This document shows, one piece after another, positions 63,101-64,000 of a stretch of 64,000 bases of DNA. The stretch is taken from NCBI RefSeq assembly GCF_037325665.1, contig NC_090253.1, forward strand, positions 41,980,650 to 42,044,649, given 5' to 3'. The stretch is from Littorina saxatilis (Eukaryota > Mollusca > Gastropoda > Littorinimorpha > Littorinidae). A program made the translations under genes and the position numbers. The notes under the pieces are model-generated. The model did not search any database, was not told the DNA's origin, and saw only the letters and a list, made by a program, of their open reading frames with translations. How positions within the stretch are numbered: the first letter of the stretch is position 1; every line of letters starts with the position of its first letter.

Positions 63101-63713
63101 CTCCCTTGAAAGTGGTTTATGGCTGGTTTAATGGCGGGGTAAAACGGTCTTACACGTAAAAACCCACTCGTGCAAAAACATGAGTTAACATGGGAGTTTC
63201 AGCGCATGAACGAAGAAGAAGAGAATTACAGTGGAACCCCCCTTTTAAGACCCTCTTTTCTCAGACTTTCTGCTCACAGCCTTTGTAAATTTACCTCCAT
63301 TTTAAGACTCCCTCCTTTTTAAGACCTGATTTTCTAAGACTTTTGAAGGTCTGAAAAAGGGGGTTTCACTGTACCATAGTGTAAAAACATTGGTCGACTT
63401 ACTCCCATCACCCACAGCTGCGTCAAGAGATGGCAACCATCAACCCCTCAGCCGCCAACCAGCCGGGCACCCCCACCACCCCAACCGCTTTCACCAGCGG
63501 TGCGTCAACCTCGGCAGGCGACGGCATCAGCAGCCCGGACACCAAGGAAGGCATCGCCATCAAGGACGAGCCCCACGACCCGCTCATGTCCCCCGCCATC
63601 AAGAAGGAGGAGGGTGAGGGAGGGGTGAAGAAGGAGGAGGACGAGGATGGGGAGGGGAAGCCGAGGAGTAGCGGCGACTCTGAGCTGGTCAAAGAGCTGA
63701 GGATGCAGCTCAA
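54173..63713 (+). CDS. BRE1: BRE1 (RNF20/RNF40) histone H2B E3 ubiquitin ligase, N-terminal part (11 exons, continues off the window)
   Basis: Exons: 54173-54283, 54742-54909, 55099-55168, 57611-57801, 58261-58569, 58985-59209, 60050-60175, 60364-60537, 61186-61321, 61635-61756, 63418-63713. Phases agree, giving about 642 codons. The start ACCATGGCTTCG fits a Kozak context, and MASKRPAEE...PTKKPA parallels the basic Bre1 N-terminus. Diagnostic blocks include [38 protein letters not shown] and [12 protein letters not shown], with [16 protein letters not shown]. The protein is almost wholly coiled coil, with an acidic/basic Glu-Lys-rich stretch in exon 5. The last exon here has IKDE, IKKE and VKKE, which fit the sumoylation consensus. 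The C-terminal RING lies beyond the window. In the known pathway, BRE1 with RAD6 monoubiquitinates histone H2B during transcription. The N-terminal coiled coil is the RAD6-binding part. Confidence 0.94.
54960..55027 (+). repeat. Duplicated fragment of BRE1 exon 2 after a G tract
   Basis: GGAGAACAGACGACGCTGTT followed by TTCATGATTGTCAACAG repeats the 3' part of exon 2 (54849-54897) about 140 bp downstream in intron 2, with a few changes and a short deletion. A run of about 20 G precedes it. Confidence 0.75.
55350..56555 (+). mobile_element. M2 MITE split by a piggyBac-like insertion
   Basis: Left end ACAGTGGGACCCCCCCTTTT reaches a TTAA at 55366-55369. The element resumes at TTAA 56435-56438 with GACCTCCAAATATCTGAGAA and ends near CCCCACTGTA. 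The intervening DNA is the element at 55370-56434. Confidence 0.75.
55370..56434 (-). mobile_element. piggyBac-like DNA transposon, internally reduced
   Basis: The flanks are TTAA on both sides (the piggyBac target), and the termini are inverted: CACTATTGTGAC on the left and the complement CACTTTCGCGAC on the right. A minus-strand frame from 56213 begins [20 protein letters not shown], then [20 protein letters not shown], like the acidic N-terminus of piggyBac-type transposases. No catalytic DDD domain follows, so the copy is a truncated derivative of about 1.07 kb. It lies in BRE1 intron 3. Confidence 0.65.
56714..57563 (+). repeat. SINE family S1 copy split by a second SINE
   Basis: The outer copy runs 56714-57056 (5' truncated) and resumes at 57541 with AAGCCTCATATTGATTGATT. 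The second SINE lies between, with TAAG at both junctions. Confidence 0.8.
57057..57540 (+). repeat. Inner SINE, S1-like head with a different tail
   Basis: Head GGACTGGGTGGCCGAGTGGT and the S1 body, but the 3' part is AAGCGCCTAGGGCTATATTT followed by an (ATA)n tail. It is therefore a distinct subfamily that inserted into the older copy. Confidence 0.78.
57896..58228 (+). mobile_element. M2 MITE interrupted by an R5 repeat
   Basis: M2 left end ACAGTGAGAACCCCATTCTA at 57897. The R5 5' part (CGCGGGATAGGGGGAAGAAT) occupies 57937-58143. The M2 remainder, AAAATGGGGGTAATTATACA to GGAGGGTTCCACTGTA, ends at 58228, 32 bp before BRE1 exon 5. Confidence 0.75.
58617..58916 (+). repeat. tRNA-headed SINE, family S2
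   Basis: GCCCGGTAGCTCAGTTGGTA with GGGGTCCGAATCCGGGCC, and the same body as the copy at 2298. It lies in BRE1 intron 5, starting 47 bp after the exon 5 donor. Confidence 0.82.
59236..59594 (+). repeat. tRNA-headed SINE, family S3, diverged
   Basis: Head GTAGCCTCGTGATTGGGACG with GGATTCAAATCCGGGCC, body CTCCCAGGTCAACTTGTGTG, and an (AAG)n tail. It lies in BRE1 intron 6. Confidence 0.72.
59833..59988. mobile_element. MITE family M7
   Basis: Left arm AACAAGAAAGGTAAGTTGTC-GGAACGTTGTTATTGA is mirrored by TCAATAACAACGTTCCAACA-CCTTACCTTTCTT. It ends about 60 bp before BRE1 exon 7. Confidence 0.75.
60641..60890. repeat. Possible small TIR element
   Basis: The left phrase AGTATTGGCGTTAACTGGTG and the right phrase ATACTAGCGCCATCACT are roughly inverted, with ACCGGT-type motifs near both. 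It lies in BRE1 intron 8. The following 60891-61185 has nothing recognised. Confidence 0.4.
61873..62690 (+). mobile_element. About 815-bp TIR repeat packed with TCAAGGTCA motifs
   Basis: Ends: TTGACTCACATGCGAAGCAA and AGCATGTGAGTCGTATGGGC, so GACTCACATGC is inverted at the other end. The interior has at least eight AAGGTCA or TGACCTT motifs, several as CAAGGTCAAGGTC pairs. No coding frame is seen. It occupies half of BRE1 intron 10. Confidence 0.7.
62795..62905 (-). repeat. S3 SINE tail fragment
   Basis: CTTCTTCGTCTTTTGTGTTC, then GGCTGAAACTCCCACATG, and CACCATTTAGGTAGCCATAC, the complement of the S3 3' part. Confidence 0.6.
63112..63222 (+). repeat. S3 SINE tail fragment
   Basis: TAATGGCGGGGTAAAACGGT, CACTCGTGCAAAAACATGAG and GAACGAAGAAGAAGAG match the 3' end of the SINE at 22985-23371. 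Confidence 0.65.
63228..63374 (+). mobile_element. Palindromic MITE family M2
   Basis: CAGTGGAACCCCCCTTTTAA on the left and GAAAAAGGGGGTTTCACTGT on the right, with the M2 core between. It ends 44 bp before BRE1 exon 11. Confidence 0.8.
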
Positions 63714-64000
63714 GTGAGTGTTCATTTGTCTCTGTGTTGATAGTGAGCGTGTGCGTTATTAAACTTGCTGAAGGGAAGATTGAGGGAAAGGGAGAAAGTG
63801 TAAGAAATGTGGTAAGCAGACCCTGGGAACCCGTGCGATTTTGCCGTATTTTGTACGCTTGATTCTGTCATATACGATCAGTACGGTCGGTGGAGAAAAT
63901 AAATACGTCGCCACCTGCTATTAGTGGCCACCTGTGAAGAAAGGACATGCGTAGTCACCTTTGTCTATCATCTTGACCAAAATGTACCTGTCGTGAAAGC
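63714..64000. other. BRE1 intron 11, cut by the window end
   Basis: The donor GTGAGT is at 63714. From about 63905 the sequence resembles the ACCTGTCGTGAAAG-type host repeat seen at 45190-45348. No exon is visible. Confidence 0.5.

Overview
This is a repeat-dense window from an animal nuclear genome with spliced genes. The host proteins (RNF215-, ANKRD27/Varp- and BRE1-type) are metazoan. The dispersed repeats look like those of a marine caenogastropod mollusc, possibly periwinkle-like; that assignment is from memory and is only an inference.

Three host genes can be read exon by exon. (1) On the + strand, 1216-7904, a complete ten-exon gene of 382 codons is an RNF215-type membrane RING-H2 E3 ligase. 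(2) On the - strand, 50975 down to 17577, nineteen exons give a 534-residue protein that matches the N-terminal half and VPS9 domain of ANKRD27 (Varp) but ends before any ankyrin repeat. (3) On the + strand from 54173 to beyond the window end, eleven exons (about 642 codons) give the N-terminal coiled-coil part of BRE1 (RNF20/RNF40), the histone H2B E3 ligase. Genes 1 and 2 are convergent. Genes 2 and 3 are head to head, about 3.2 kb apart.

Most of the rest is mobile DNA. The introns of gene 2 carry three large retroelements: an apparently whole, very young Ty3/gypsy LTR element (45349-50066), a broken DIRS-type tyrosine-recombinase element (36705-41363), and a 5.7-kb element with DIRS-type ends but no recognisable DIRS protein (29074-34773). 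The coding two lie in the same direction as the host gene, and the third is inferred to. SINEs of at least four tRNA-headed families, several TIR/MITE families, fold-back elements, a piggyBac-like element sitting in a TTAA site, an 870-bp Helentron/HINE-like repeat and many microsatellites fill the remaining introns and spacers. Several are nested inside one another.

I saw no CRISPR array, operon or prokaryotic signal. The tRNA-like sequences here are SINE heads rather than tRNA genes. The three host genes work in different compartments (secretory-membrane ubiquitination, endosomal Rab activation, chromatin ubiquitination), and nothing in the sequence ties them into one pathway.
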